A stretch of DNA of 42,918 bases from positions 1-42,918 of the forward strand of contig JAZRPV010000015.1 of NCBI GenBank assembly GCA_045649455.1, written 5' to 3'. The position numbers were made by a program, and so were the translations under genes. Under the pieces are notes generated by a model, which saw nothing but the letters and a program-made list of their open reading frames with translations, had not been told where the DNA came from and made no database searches. Position 1 is the first letter of the stretch. Each line of letters opens with the position of its first letter. Source of the DNA: JAEDES01 sp045649455 (GTDB lineage: Bacteria > Bacillota_I > Bacilli_A > RF39 > UBA660). This document shows, one piece after another, positions 32,999 to 42,615 of this stretch.

Positions 32999-33025
32999 AA
33001 AGAACAAAATATTGTTCTTTTTTTT
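32999..33025 (+). terminator. Rho-independent terminator
   Basis: AAAGAACAA and TTGTTCTTT form a stem around an AATA loop, followed by a T-run. Confidence 0.88.
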
Positions 33026-33096
33026 ATGTTTATATCTTTAAAAAAAGGGTTGTTTTTGATACAATTATTCTATAGTATACGGAAGTGGGTTGTAAT

Positions 33097-36000
33097 ATGA
33101 AAATAATTCGTAAAAAACTTATTTTTATTATTTTTATATTTGTTTTAGCTCTAAGTTTAAGCGGTATTTTCATTTACAATTATGTTAATGTTGATATAGA
33201 AAAAGTCTTAGAGAGTGAAGAATATTCTTACTTACCAGAAGAAGCTAAGGAGTATGTTACAGAGGCATATGAAGCGACTGGTGAAGTAATTTTAACTGAG
33301 AAAAATAAAAAGAAAAATCAGGTTTATTTAAATCCTGATTATATTGCGTATTTACAATTAACTAGTAAGGAAAAAGAAAAGGTATCTAATATACCTGATC
33401 CTTATACAATTGATTATGATTTTAGAAAATTAGAAGGTGATTTAGTATTACCAAGTTCATATGATTTAAGAAATCATAATGGTAAGAATTATGTTGGTCC
33501 GATGAAAAATCAATCAACTACAGGATTATGTTGGGCTTTTACAACGGGAGAACAAATTGAAAGTTTATTATTAAAAAATTCTAATTCGGAATATGTTGAA
33601 GGTCAAAGTCAATTATTTTCAGTAAGACAATTAGATTATGCTACTAGTACAAATGGTATTTATAATTATATTAATAATAATGGATATAGACCATTAACAT
33701 CTGGTGGGAATTTTTTAATGTCTAGTGTTGCATTAGGAAATGCTATTGGTTTAGCAGATGAAAGTCGTATTCCATTTAATTCTTCTGATCAACCTAAATT
33801 TTTAGAAGATGTTATGGGATATGATAGTGGTATTTATGAAGTTGATACTGCTGTTTCGATACCTGGTTTTAATTATGCAAGTGATTATACTGATGAAGAT
33901 TTTAAATATTATTTAGATATTGTAAAAAGTTATGTTTATTCTTATGGTGGTGCATATGTTGGTACTGAATCACCTGATGCAACATGTGGTTCTCTTAATA
34001 CTGATGGAAAAGCTATTGTTAGAGTTGATAATAATTGTAATCAAGATTCTGGACATGCGATGCATGTTATAGGATGGGATGACAATTATTCTTATAAATA
34101 TTGTAAAACTGAAAGTGGTCATAGTTCTAGTATTGCAAGTTGTCCTGAAGAAAACTTGGTTGAAGGAAAAGGTGCTTGGCTGTTAAAAAATTCTTGGGGA
34201 GATATTGTTCCTGAGGGATATCAATATTTATATTTAGCATATGATTCTCTTAGTTCAACTTTTGGTATTACTACTGAACTTGCAAATTTAAAAGAACGTT
34301 CTTGGGATAATAATTATCATGATAATTTCTTTGCGTTAGGGAATGGATATGTTGTTTCAAATGAAACAGAAACACATACTAAGAATTTTAGTAGCCTTGA
34401 GAAACTAGAAAAAGTAAAATTTTTAGCTTATGCAGTTTCAGGTACTTATAGAGTAAACGTAACAGTAGGGACAAAAGTTTATTCAAATGTAAAAACTATA
34501 AGTGTAGATTTTCCTGGTGTTTATACTTTTGATTTATCTGATAAAGGTATTGTCATTGACAATGATACATTTAAAGTTCAAGTAGTTGGACTTTATGGTT
34601 CAAATTTAGTAAGTGGAACAGTTTCATCTTTTACATCTAATGTTGATGAAAAAGTTGAAGCTAAAATGAATGATACTGAAGTAAAAAAAATATATACTAG
34701 TATGGCAGATATGTCTTATGAATTTGAATTATTAAGTAAGACTAAGAATATAAAATCAGGTGAAATGGTTACTTATAAATTATTTGATGGTAATACTGAT
34801 ATTACTAATAATTTATTTGTTTATAATGATAATAATTATGATGGTATTCCTCAATCAAAAGTAGCGAATAATGAAGTGTTATCTATTTTTGCTATTAATG
34901 GTGTGGTTGATGCTGGAACTTATACATTAAAGATGTATTATAATGATAAGGAAATTGCTAGTTCAAAAGTTATTTTAAATGGAATTATTCATATTAGAGG
35001 AACTGGTAGATCGTCTGATCCTTTTATACTTACAACAGAAGAAGAATTAGAAATGATGCGTGATACTATTGAATGTTCTGGTACTTCATGTGGATATTAT
35101 TTTAAACTTGGAAATGATATTACTTTAACAAAAAAATGGACTCCAATTGGTACATCATCAATTCCATTTAAAGGTGGATTAGATGGTGGAGGATATAAAA
35201 TATCAGGTCTTAATGTAAATAGTTCTGTTAGTGGATTATTTGCTTATGCTAATGCTGTTACAATTAAAAATATTACTATTGAAAAACCAAATATTATTGG
35301 TTCAAGTCATAGTGGAGTTTTAGTTGGACATGGTTTAGATGTAAATATTAATAATGTAAAGATTATTGGAGGTAGTGTTACATCTACTGGCGGTAGTGCT
35401 GGAAACTTAGTTGGTAGATATGAAAATACTGGTGTTTATCCAAAAATAGATTCAGTTTATAATTCGTCTACGGTAAGTGGATATATATCAAGTGGTATGA
35501 TTGGAACACTTGAAAGTGCTGCTGGTTATACAAATATGGAATGCTTTATTTTAATGTCAAATATATTAAATGTTGGAAATGTTAACTTTAAGGGATTTGA
35601 TGGAAATGTTACAAAGAGTAGTTTATTAATTGGTGAGGTTAAATATACTAGACCTGATTTACAAAATATTATTGTTACGGGACAAGTTTTAGATGATGAA
35701 TTAATTACATATAACAGTATGATAGGTACATACAACGATAATAAATGTATTACTCAAGCTGAAATAAGTAATTTATATTATGTAAATGGAGCGACTGTAT
35801 TTAGTGGTGGAACTGCATATGGTTCTAAGAAGACAATTAATGAATTAGTAAATAGTAGTACTTATTCTAGTTGGTCTGATTTTTCTACTAAGTGGAAATC
35901 AAATACATATGAAGAAATTTCAAGATTACCAAGTCCAATTAATATTAGTTATCCATATACAGAAGTAGATGATATTATTATTGGTATGGATAAGGGAGGA

Positions 36001-37065
36001 AATTTATTAGATTATATTACTCCTGATATTGAAGCTGCTCATAATATTGTAGTAAGTAATGTTGATGAAGAATATTTAACTATTGATGCTGGTTTTAATA
36101 TGAAAGGTGTTAAGACTGGTATAACTAAAATTAAATTGACAAGTTATTATGATGGATTTGATAAAGAAATAAATGTTATTATTGTTGAGAAGGCAAATCC
36201 AGTAATTACATTTAATTCTAATGATGGAAAGAATTTAAGTGAAAAACAAACAGTTAATTTAAATAAACCATTTAGTTTGAATGATAATAAGTTTGTTAGA
36301 GAAGGATATACTTTAGTAGAATGGAATACTAAGAGTGATGGTAGTGGAGATAAGTATACTGATAAACAAATAATTGATGGTATTATAGAAGATTTAACTT
36401 TATATGCAGTTTGGAAAGAAATTAGTTATAAAGTAGTTTATAACTATAATGGAGAATTTGATAATATTGAAGTTAATCTTAAATATACTGATGAAGTAAG
36501 TGTTCATAAGAATGTATATGAAAGAGAAAATTATACATTTAAAGAGTGGAATACTAAGAGTGATGGTACTGGTAAAGGATATACTGGTAAGATTTCTAAG
36601 TTGACTACTAAAGATGGTGGCGTTGTTAATCTATATGCTATTTGGAAACTTAATTTAACATTTACTAGTGATAATTATAAGATTGATGAATCTAATAATA
36701 TTATTGATATGATAGATGATAAGACTACAGTTGATGATTTTAAAAAGAAATTTGTAGTTAGTGAAGGTTTTAAAGTAGAGGTTGATACTACTAAAGATAA
36801 TTTGATTTATACAGGTGGTAAAACAAAGATATATGATGGTGACAAGTTAGTGTTAGAATTTTCTAATATTATTAGAGGAGACATTAATGGAGATGGTAAA
36901 ATATCGGCACTTGATTATGTTAAAGTAAAAAATCATATTATGAAGACTAATTTAATTGATAGTAAGACAATATATTTTAAAGCAGCTGATGCTAATAATG
37001 ATACAAATATTTCGGCATTAGATTATGTTAGAATTAAGAATATAATAATGAAAGGGGCTAAATAA
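33097..37065 (+). CDS. Secreted papain-like (C1A) cysteine peptidase with InlB-type repeats and dockerin
   Basis: The protein is 1322 aa. An N-terminal hydrophobic signal or anchor (about 5-29) is followed by a short pro-region, then the C1A peptidase with oxyanion Gln139, nucleophile Cys145 (in GLCWAF), His320 (in GHAMHVIGW) and Asn365 (in KNSWG). A beta-rich lectin-like region (about 400-520), a GLUG-like region (around GGLDGGGYKISGLNV), two Listeria-Bacteroides (InlB type) repeats (each with a WNTKSDG core, ending YAVW and YAIW), and a C-terminal type I dockerin follow. The dockerin has two calcium loops, DINGDGKISALDYV and DANNDTNISALDYV. The ATG 33097 has GGAAGTGGG before it. The next gene starts after a one-base gap. 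Likely exported to act on proteins at the cell surface. Confidence 0.87.
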   Translation: MKIIRKKLIFIIFIFVLALSLSGIFIYNYVNVDIEKVLESEEYSYLPEEAKEYVTEAYEATGEVILTEKNKKKNQVYLNPDYIAYLQLTSKEKEKVSNIPDPYTIDYDFRKLEGDLVLPSSYDLRNHNGKNYVGPMKNQSTTGLCWAFTTGEQIESLLLKNSNSEYVEGQSQLFSVRQLDYATSTNGIYNYINNNGYRPLTSGGNFLMSSVALGNAIGLADESRIPFNSSDQPKFLEDVMGYDSGIYEVDTAVSIPGFNYASDYTDEDFKYYLDIVKSYVYSYGGAYVGTESPDATCGSLNTDGKAIVRVDNNCNQDSGHAMHVIGWDDNYSYKYCKTESGHSSSIASCPEENLVEGKGAWLLKNSWGDIVPEGYQYLYLAYDSLSSTFGITTELANLKERSWDNNYHDNFFALGNGYVVSNETETHTKNFSSLEKLEKVKFLAYAVSGTYRVNVTVGTKVYSNVKTISVDFPGVYTFDLSDKGIVIDNDTFKVQVVGLYGSNLVSGTVSSFTSNVDEKVEAKMNDTEVKKIYTSMADMSYEFELLSKTKNIKSGEMVTYKLFDGNTDITNNLFVYNDNNYDGIPQSKVANNEVLSIFAINGVVDAGTYTLKMYYNDKEIASSKVILNGIIHIRGTGRSSDPFILTTEEELEMMRDTIECSGTSCGYYFKLGNDITLTKKWTPIGTSSIPFKGGLDGGGYKISGLNVNSSVSGLFAYANAVTIKNITIEKPNIIGSSHSGVLVGHGLDVNINNVKIIGGSVTSTGGSAGNLVGRYENTGVYPKIDSVYNSSTVSGYISSGMIGTLESAAGYTNMECFILMSNILNVGNVNFKGFDGNVTKSSLLIGEVKYTRPDLQNIIVTGQVLDDELITYNSMIGTYNDNKCITQAEISNLYYVNGATVFSGGTAYGSKKTINELVNSSTYSSWSDFSTKWKSNTYEEISRLPSPINISYPYTEVDDIIIGMDKGGNLLDYITPDIEAAHNIVVSNVDEEYLTIDAGFNMKGVKTGITKIKLTSYYDGFDKEINVIIVEKANPVITFNSNDGKNLSEKQTVNLNKPFSLNDNKFVREGYTLVEWNTKSDGSGDKYTDKQIIDGIIEDLTLYAVWKEISYKVVYNYNGEFDNIEVNLKYTDEVSVHKNVYERENYTFKEWNTKSDGTGKGYTGKISKLTTKDGGVVNLYAIWKLNLTFTSDNYKIDESNNIIDMIDDKTTVDDFKKKFVVSEGFKVEVDTTKDNLIYTGGKTKIYDGDKLVLEFSNIIRGDINGDGKISALDYVKVKNHIMKTNLIDSKTIYFKAADANNDTNISALDYVRIKNIIMKGAK

Positions 37066-37066
37066 A

Positions 37067-38635
37067 ATGAAGAAGAATTTGATAAAAATATTATTTATAA
37101 TAAGTTTATTTATTATTCCTAATACTGTATTTGCAGCAGGTGGTTTATCAGTTTCGACAACTAATATTAGCATTACACAGGGAAGTTCTTCTTCATTTAC
37201 TGTTAGAGCTAATAACGCAGCTGGAGGAGTTTCAATTTCTAGTTCAAATGCTGGAGTTGCAAGTGTATCGATGGGATCAACATTCCTAGATAATAGTAGT
37301 GCAACTATTACAGTTACGGGTCATGCAGTAGGTAGTGCAGTAATTACAGTAACAGCATTTGATATGGCTACTTATGATGAAGAAGTTGTAACATCAACAT
37401 ATAGAATTAATGTTAATGTTAAAGCTAAACCGACTTATACACCTCCGCCAGTAGATACAAGAAGTACTAATACTAATTTAAGTAAAGTTACTATTAATGG
37501 AACAGAGGTTGCTAAAAAAGATAATGTTTATTATTTAAATGTAAGTAATTATGTTACTAGTGTTGATATAAGTTCTGTAGTACAAGATAGTAAAAGTAAA
37601 GTTGCTAATCCTGGTAAAAAAGACTTAGTAGTAGGAGAAAATCATTTTAATATAGTTGTTACTGCTGAAAGAGGAAATACTGCTACTCATAAAGTTATTG
37701 TTAATAGAAGCCAATTTAATACAATTAATGATTTAGATGCATTAGTTAAATTAGGACAAAATTATGATATTAATATGGGTGAAGGATTAGAACTTACAGA
37801 AGAACAATTAACTAAAATCATTAATAGTAAAAAGACTTTTGGATTTAATAAATATGATAAAGATAATAAATTAATTTATAGTTGGGTACTTAGTGGAGAA
37901 GTTTTAGGTACTGTTGGTAAGTTTAATTTAAATGTAATTGATAAGTTAGAAGATGGAGAAGATTTTAAGAAAGCATTTAATTATGCTGATGGAGTATTCT
38001 TAGATTTCTCTGATTGTATTGAGATACCTAATGGAGCATTATTTAAGTATTTTGTAAATGATAAATATAGTGAAGATGATGTTATTTATTTATATACTTA
38101 TAATGATGAAAATAAAGAAATTACTAAGATTAGTGAGAATGTATCTGTTAAGGGAGGATTCTTAGAATTAGAAATTTCTGATACTATTAAACATTTCGCA
38201 AGTCAAACTATTGTTATGAATGCAAAAGATAAGACAGAAGTTAATACATGGATGTATGCTGCTATAGGTGAAGTAGTATTTATAGTTTTACTTATTATAT
38301 TATTTATGATTATTTATAGTAGAAAAGGTCAACCTAAAAAAGTAAAAGAACCTAAAATAAAAGAAGAGGTTCCTGTAGTTACACATGTTAAAGATGTTTA
38401 TACTGGGCCTGTGGATAATAGTATGGTTAATAATACAGTTTCTACAGAAGTTGTGGACAGTACTGAAATTGTTGCTAATACCGGTAATCCACTTGTGGAT
38501 AATAATACACAAGTTACTCCTAACGTTGTGGAAAAGAAAAATATTAATACAAATTCTGCTAGTTCGATTGTGGAAAATATTAAACCAACTCCAAATAATT
38601 TTCAAACTATGCCAGAAGTAAATCAACAAAAATAA
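37067..38635 (+). CDS. Surface protein with Ig-like domains and C-terminal membrane anchor
   Basis: The protein is 522 aa. Signal peptide (1-23, cleavage near VFA-AG), a bacterial Ig-like (BIG2-type) domain (about 26-118), a short Pro-rich linker, a cadherin-like beta-sandwich domain (about 135-215), and a beta-rich domain (about 225-380) ending in segments such as YLYTYNDENKEI. A membrane helix (about 391-413) is followed by a polar cytoplasmic tail of about 105 residues, rich in Val, Asn and Thr. There is no LPXTG. It starts one base after the stop of the dockerin peptidase, with AAAGGGG before its ATG, so the two are coexpressed. It may hold the peptidase at the surface; no classical cohesin was recognised. 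Confidence 0.8.
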   Translation: MKKNLIKILFIISLFIIPNTVFAAGGLSVSTTNISITQGSSSSFTVRANNAAGGVSISSSNAGVASVSMGSTFLDNSSATITVTGHAVGSAVITVTAFDMATYDEEVVTSTYRINVNVKAKPTYTPPPVDTRSTNTNLSKVTINGTEVAKKDNVYYLNVSNYVTSVDISSVVQDSKSKVANPGKKDLVVGENHFNIVVTAERGNTATHKVIVNRSQFNTINDLDALVKLGQNYDINMGEGLELTEEQLTKIINSKKTFGFNKYDKDNKLIYSWVLSGEVLGTVGKFNLNVIDKLEDGEDFKKAFNYADGVFLDFSDCIEIPNGALFKYFVNDKYSEDDVIYLYTYNDENKEITKISENVSVKGGFLELEISDTIKHFASQTIVMNAKDKTEVNTWMYAAIGEVVFIVLLIILFMIIYSRKGQPKKVKEPKIKEEVPVVTHVKDVYTGPVDNSMVNNTVSTEVVDSTEIVANTGNPLVDNNTQVTPNVVEKKNINTNSASSIVENIKPTPNNFQTMPEVNQQK

Positions 38636-38657
38636 GAGCATTTGTTGCTCTTTTTTT
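38634..38657 (+). terminator. Rho-independent terminator of the peptidase-anchor unit
   Basis: AAGAGCA-TTTGT-TGCTCTT stem followed by a T-run. Confidence 0.88.
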
Positions 38658-38698
38658 GTTTTATGATAAAATAAATATTGTTGGATGGAGGTTACAAC

Positions 38699-40852
38699 AT
38701 GAATGAAATGATTATTAAAGAAATTGCTGGTAACTTAAATATTACAGAAAAACAAGTTATGACAGTTTTAGAATTGTTAGGTGAAGGAAATACAGTTCCT
38801 TTTATAGCAAGATATAGAAAAGAAGCTACAGGGGCACTTGATGAAGAAATGATTCGTAGTATTAATGAAGTTTATGAATATCAAGTGAACTTATTAAAAA
38901 GAAAAGAAGATGTTATTAGACTTATTGAAGAAAAAGGTATGATGACTGATGAACTTAAAAATAATATTTTAAGTTGTTCTAAATTAGTAGAAGTTGAAGA
39001 TTTATATAGACCTTATAAAGAGAAGAAAAAGACTAAAGCTACTGAAGCTATTGCAATGGGATTAGAACCACTTGCTAAGATGATGATGAGTTTTCCAACT
39101 AATGGAAATTTAAATGATATGGCTTCTAAATTTGTAAAAGATGATTTACCAGTAGATAAGTGTATTGAAGGTGCTAAGTATATTATTGCTGAATGGATTA
39201 GTGATAATGCTAGTTATAGAAAATATATTAGAAGTTATTTTTATAAGAATGGAATTATTTCTTCTAGTGTAAAGAAGAATGCTGAAGATGAAGGTAAAGT
39301 ATATGAAATGTATTATGATTATAATGAACCTGTTAAGTATATTAAACCTCATAGAATTCTTGCTTTAAATAGAGGGGAAAATGAAAAAGTTCTTAATGTT
39401 AGTATTGATGTTGATAAAGATGGGGTTTTATCTTTCTTAGAAAAGAAGTTAATTAAAAATGATAAGAGTTTTGTAGTTGAAAGTGTTAAAGAAGCGATTG
39501 ATGATGCTTATAAGAGATTAATTGAACCATCTATTGAAAGAGAAATTAGAAGTGAATTAACTGAAGTAGGAGAAGAATCTGCTATTGATAATTTTGGTAA
39601 GAACTTAGAAGCATTACTTTTAACTCCTCCAATGAAAGAAAAAGTTGTACTTGCATTTGACCCAGGATTTGTTAATGGATGTAAATTAGCGGTTGTTGAT
39701 AAGAATGGTAAATATTTAGATTCAACTGTTATTAAACCATTCTTAAATGGAGATAGTGAGAGTAGAATTAAACTTTCTAAAGAAGTAGTAGTTCAATTAA
39801 TTAAAAGATATAATGTTGATATTATTGCAATTGGTAATGGTACTGCATCTCGTGAATCTGAAAAGTTCTGTGCTGAAATGATTAAAGAATATAATCTTAC
39901 TTGTAAGTATGTAATTGTATCAGAAGCGGGAGCATCAATTTACAGTGCATCTCCTGTTGCGATTGAAGAATTCCCAGATTTAGCAGTTGAAAAAAGAAGT
40001 GCTGTAAGTATTGGTAGAAGATTACAAGACCCACTTGCAGAACTTGTTAAAATTCCACCAGATGGAATTGGTGTTGGTTTATATCAACATGATGTTTCTC
40101 AAAAGAAACTTTCTAGCTCATTAGACTTCGTTGTAGAAAAATGTGTTAATAGTGTTGGAGTTAATATTAATACAGCTTCAAGTTCATTATTAAAATATGT
40201 TTCTGGTGTTACTAAGAAAGCAATTGAAAAGATTATTGAATATAGAGAAGAACATGGAAGAATTAATTCTAGAGAAGAAATTAAGAAGAAAAAACTTCTT
40301 ACTGATAAAGCATATGAACAAGCTATTGGGTTCTTAAGAATAACTGATGGAGATAATGTGTTAGATGCAACAGCTATCCATCCTGAAAGTTATGAAGTAG
40401 CTTTAAAACTATTAAGTGAGATTGGATTTAGTAAGAGTGATATTGGTACTAAAGAATTAATTGAAAAACTTGATTCATTAACATTAGATGATTATGTTGT
40501 AACTTTAGGTACTGATATTTATACATTAGAAGATGTAGTTGCATCTTTAAAGAAACCTAATTTAGATCCTAGAGATGAAATGCCTCAACCATTATTAAAG
40601 AGTGATGTTTTAGATATTAAAGATTTAGTTGTTGGTATGAAGTTACAAGGTACTGTTAGAAATGTTGTTGATTTTGGAGTATTTATTGATATTGGTTTAC
40701 ATAATGATGGACTTGCTCATATTTCTAAATTAACAACTAAGTACATTAAACATCCTAGTGAAGTTGTTAGTGTAGGGGATATTGTTGATTGTTATGTTGA
40801 TGATATTTCTTTAGAAAAAGGTAAAGTAAGTTTAAGTTTACTAGAAAGATAG
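38699..40852 (+). CDS. tex: Tex family RNA-binding transcription accessory protein
   Basis: Nucleic-acid-binding protein of 717 aa, normal for Tex. In order: the N-terminal helical domain (with VPFIARYRKEATGALDEE, about 32-49), a YqgF/RNase-H-like domain (starting VLAFDPGF, about 318-325), helix-hairpin-helix motifs (around GVNINTASSSLLKYVSGV, about 487-504), and a C-terminal S1 domain (starting GMKLQGTVRNVVDFGVFIDI, about 646-665). The ATG 38699 is preceded by GGATGGAGGT; a TTG upstream lies before that site and is not needed. Single-gene unit with a terminator. Confidence 0.95.
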   Translation: MNEMIIKEIAGNLNITEKQVMTVLELLGEGNTVPFIARYRKEATGALDEEMIRSINEVYEYQVNLLKRKEDVIRLIEEKGMMTDELKNNILSCSKLVEVEDLYRPYKEKKKTKATEAIAMGLEPLAKMMMSFPTNGNLNDMASKFVKDDLPVDKCIEGAKYIIAEWISDNASYRKYIRSYFYKNGIISSSVKKNAEDEGKVYEMYYDYNEPVKYIKPHRILALNRGENEKVLNVSIDVDKDGVLSFLEKKLIKNDKSFVVESVKEAIDDAYKRLIEPSIEREIRSELTEVGEESAIDNFGKNLEALLLTPPMKEKVVLAFDPGFVNGCKLAVVDKNGKYLDSTVIKPFLNGDSESRIKLSKEVVVQLIKRYNVDIIAIGNGTASRESEKFCAEMIKEYNLTCKYVIVSEAGASIYSASPVAIEEFPDLAVEKRSAVSIGRRLQDPLAELVKIPPDGIGVGLYQHDVSQKKLSSSLDFVVEKCVNSVGVNINTASSSLLKYVSGVTKKAIEKIIEYREEHGRINSREEIKKKKLLTDKAYEQAIGFLRITDGDNVLDATAIHPESYEVALKLLSEIGFSKSDIGTKELIEKLDSLTLDDYVVTLGTDIYTLEDVVASLKKPNLDPRDEMPQPLLKSDVLDIKDLVVGMKLQGTVRNVVDFGVFIDIGLHNDGLAHISKLTTKYIKHPSEVVSVGDIVDCYVDDISLEKGKVSLSLLER

Positions 40853-40870
40853 TTTTATCTTTCTTTTTTT
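40843..40870 (+). terminator. Rho-independent terminator of tex
   Basis: AGAAAGATA-GTTT-TATCTTTCT perfect stem spanning the stop codon, followed by a T-run. Confidence 0.9.
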
Positions 40871-40871
40871 A

Positions 40872-40880
40872 TGTTATAAT
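40872..40880 (+). promoter_or_regulatory. Extended -10 promoter
   Basis: TGTTATAAT, a TGn extended -10 with TATAAT at 40875-40880, 24 bases before the M48 peptidase start. Confidence 0.6.
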
Positions 40881-40903
40881 TTTTATATGATAGGAGTGGT
40901 AAG

Positions 40904-42505
40904 ATGAAAAATTTAGTAGGGGTTTCGTTGTTTACTATAGCATGCTTATATGGAATGCTTTTTGCAGTAGTGTTCTTAGTATGTATTATGTGCGGTATTC
41001 CACTTGGAGGTGTTATACTTGTATCTATTATTATATTGGTAATTCAGTTTTTAATTTCGCCATTTTTAACTGATTTATCAATGAAATGGTTTTATAAGGC
41101 TAGATTTGATTATCAAATGCCTGAATATTTAGTGCAATTTATTAATCAAGTATGTCAAGCTAATAACATGAAATATCCTAGAATAGGATTTATTGATGAT
41201 GGTGGTCCAAATGCATTTACGTATGGTCATACAAAGAATGATGCTAGAATTGTTTTAACTAGAGGGATATTTGAAAGATTAACTCCGGCTGAAGTTCAAA
41301 CTGTTGTTGCACATGAAATTGGTCATGCTGTTCATTATGATATGGCTTTAATGACTTTTGCACAATTAGTGCCTTTAGTTTTATATTATATTTATGATGC
41401 ATTTACAAGTAATATTGATGATAAAGATGACTCTAAATTAGCAGTTATTGGAATTATTGCATATGTATTTTATGTAATTTCACAATATGTAATTTTATGG
41501 TTCTCTCGTGTTAGAGAATATTATGCTGATGATTTTGCAATTAATGTGACTGGTAATCCTACTGGGCTAGGAGAAGCTTTAGTTAAGATTGCTTATGGGT
41601 TAGGAGTTTCTTCTTCTCATGCTGGAAAGAGTTCTGCTAATAAACAAAACACTTTAGGTATATTTGATTCAAATGCATCTAAGTCATTAACTATTACAAG
41701 TTATAGTGGTGGACAAATTAATAAGAATAGAATATTAGATGCGATGAAGTGGGAAATGTGGAATGTATGGGCTAAATGGTATGAATTACATTCAACACAT
41801 CCAAATGTATCTAAGAGATTAAAAGCAATATCAGAAAGATGTCCTCAATTTGGACAACCTAAATATATTGATTTTAACTTCCAACAACCTGAAAGTTATT
41901 GGGATGATTTCTTTGGTGAATTATTTATTTTATGTTTACCATGGATTACTGTTGTTGGGTTATTAGTATTAATGATATTTATGATTGTTGTAAATCCTGA
42001 TACTGATCCGGTTAATTATTTATTAGCGATGGTTGGAGGACTTTGTGCTGCACATTTAATAAAACTTTCATTTACACATAAAGATAAAGATTATGTTGAA
42101 ACTAAAGTTGCAGCTTTACTTGGTGAAGTTAAAGTTAGTGGTGTTACTGCAATACCTTGTCAATTATCTGGTGTGATTATTGGTAGAGGAGATCCTGGTT
42201 GTATCTTTAATGAAGATTTTGTTTTACAAGATGAAACTGGAATTATATTCTTAGATTATAAAAGAGTATTTAGAATAATGGATAAATTAACAGCGTTATT
42301 TAATAGTAAGAAGTTTATGAATAAACGTGTTAAAATTACTGGATGGTATAGAAGAAGTCCTGTTCCATATGTTGAGATAAAACAAATCGAATATGAAGGT
42401 GATGGAACTGTTGATAAGATGAAATCATTCGCAGTTAATAAGTTTATTTCATGGTTCTTCTTAATTGGATCAGTTGCCATGATAGTAATGAATATTATTG
42501 GATAA
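40904..42505 (+). CDS. M48 family membrane metallopeptidase with C-terminal OB-like domain
   Basis: The protein is 533 aa, longer than HtpX (about 290). Two N-terminal helices (about 5-30 and 35-57) are followed by an M48 domain with HEIGH at 137-141 and the third zinc ligand Glu205 in REYYADDFA. Further helices are at about 155-170 and 180-200. After two helices (about 344-365 and 370-388) comes a domain (about 400-510) with VIIGRGDPGC and KRVKITGWYRR, resembling the OB-like region of GIDE-type membrane proteins, and a final helix (about 513-532). The ATG follows AGGAGTGG. HtpX-type proteins degrade damaged membrane proteins; the added domain may aid substrate or membrane binding. Confidence 0.83.
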   Translation: MKNLVGVSLFTIACLYGMLFAVVFLVCIMCGIPLGGVILVSIIILVIQFLISPFLTDLSMKWFYKARFDYQMPEYLVQFINQVCQANNMKYPRIGFIDDGGPNAFTYGHTKNDARIVLTRGIFERLTPAEVQTVVAHEIGHAVHYDMALMTFAQLVPLVLYYIYDAFTSNIDDKDDSKLAVIGIIAYVFYVISQYVILWFSRVREYYADDFAINVTGNPTGLGEALVKIAYGLGVSSSHAGKSSANKQNTLGIFDSNASKSLTITSYSGGQINKNRILDAMKWEMWNVWAKWYELHSTHPNVSKRLKAISERCPQFGQPKYIDFNFQQPESYWDDFFGELFILCLPWITVVGLLVLMIFMIVVNPDTDPVNYLLAMVGGLCAAHLIKLSFTHKDKDYVETKVAALLGEVKVSGVTAIPCQLSGVIIGRGDPGCIFNEDFVLQDETGIIFLDYKRVFRIMDKLTALFNSKKFMNKRVKITGWYRRSPVPYVEIKQIEYEGDGTVDKMKSFAVNKFISWFFLIGSVAMIVMNIIG

Positions 42506-42506
42506 G

Positions 42507-42537
42507 AAAATAGTTGCTTAAGGCAACTATTTTTTTT
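42507..42537 (+). terminator. Rho-independent terminator
   Basis: ATAGTTGC-TTAAG-GCAACTAT perfect stem followed by a T-run. Confidence 0.9.
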
Positions 42538-42558
42538 GTAAAGTTAAAAATTGTTAGA

Positions 42559-42587
42559 TTGTAAAAAAATACTATTAATTATATAAT
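42559..42587 (+). promoter_or_regulatory. Sigma-A-type promoter
   Basis: TTGTAA (42559-42564), a 17-base spacer, and TATAAT (42582-42587), 28 bases before the ATG of the SipW/TasA-like gene. Confidence 0.7.
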
Positions 42588-42615
42588 TATTGTATAAAGG
42601 TAGGAGAGTGATTCT

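Noticed and set aside
36289..36660. Direct DNA repeat in the large peptidase gene
   Set aside because: It corresponds to two InlB-type protein repeats with the same WNTKSDG core, not to a mobile element.
38300..38641. Open frames on both strands over the tail of the surface protein at 37067
   Set aside because: They are low-complexity shadows of a repetitive Asn/Val/Thr-rich coding tail, lack ribosome binding sites and overlap a clear gene end with terminator.
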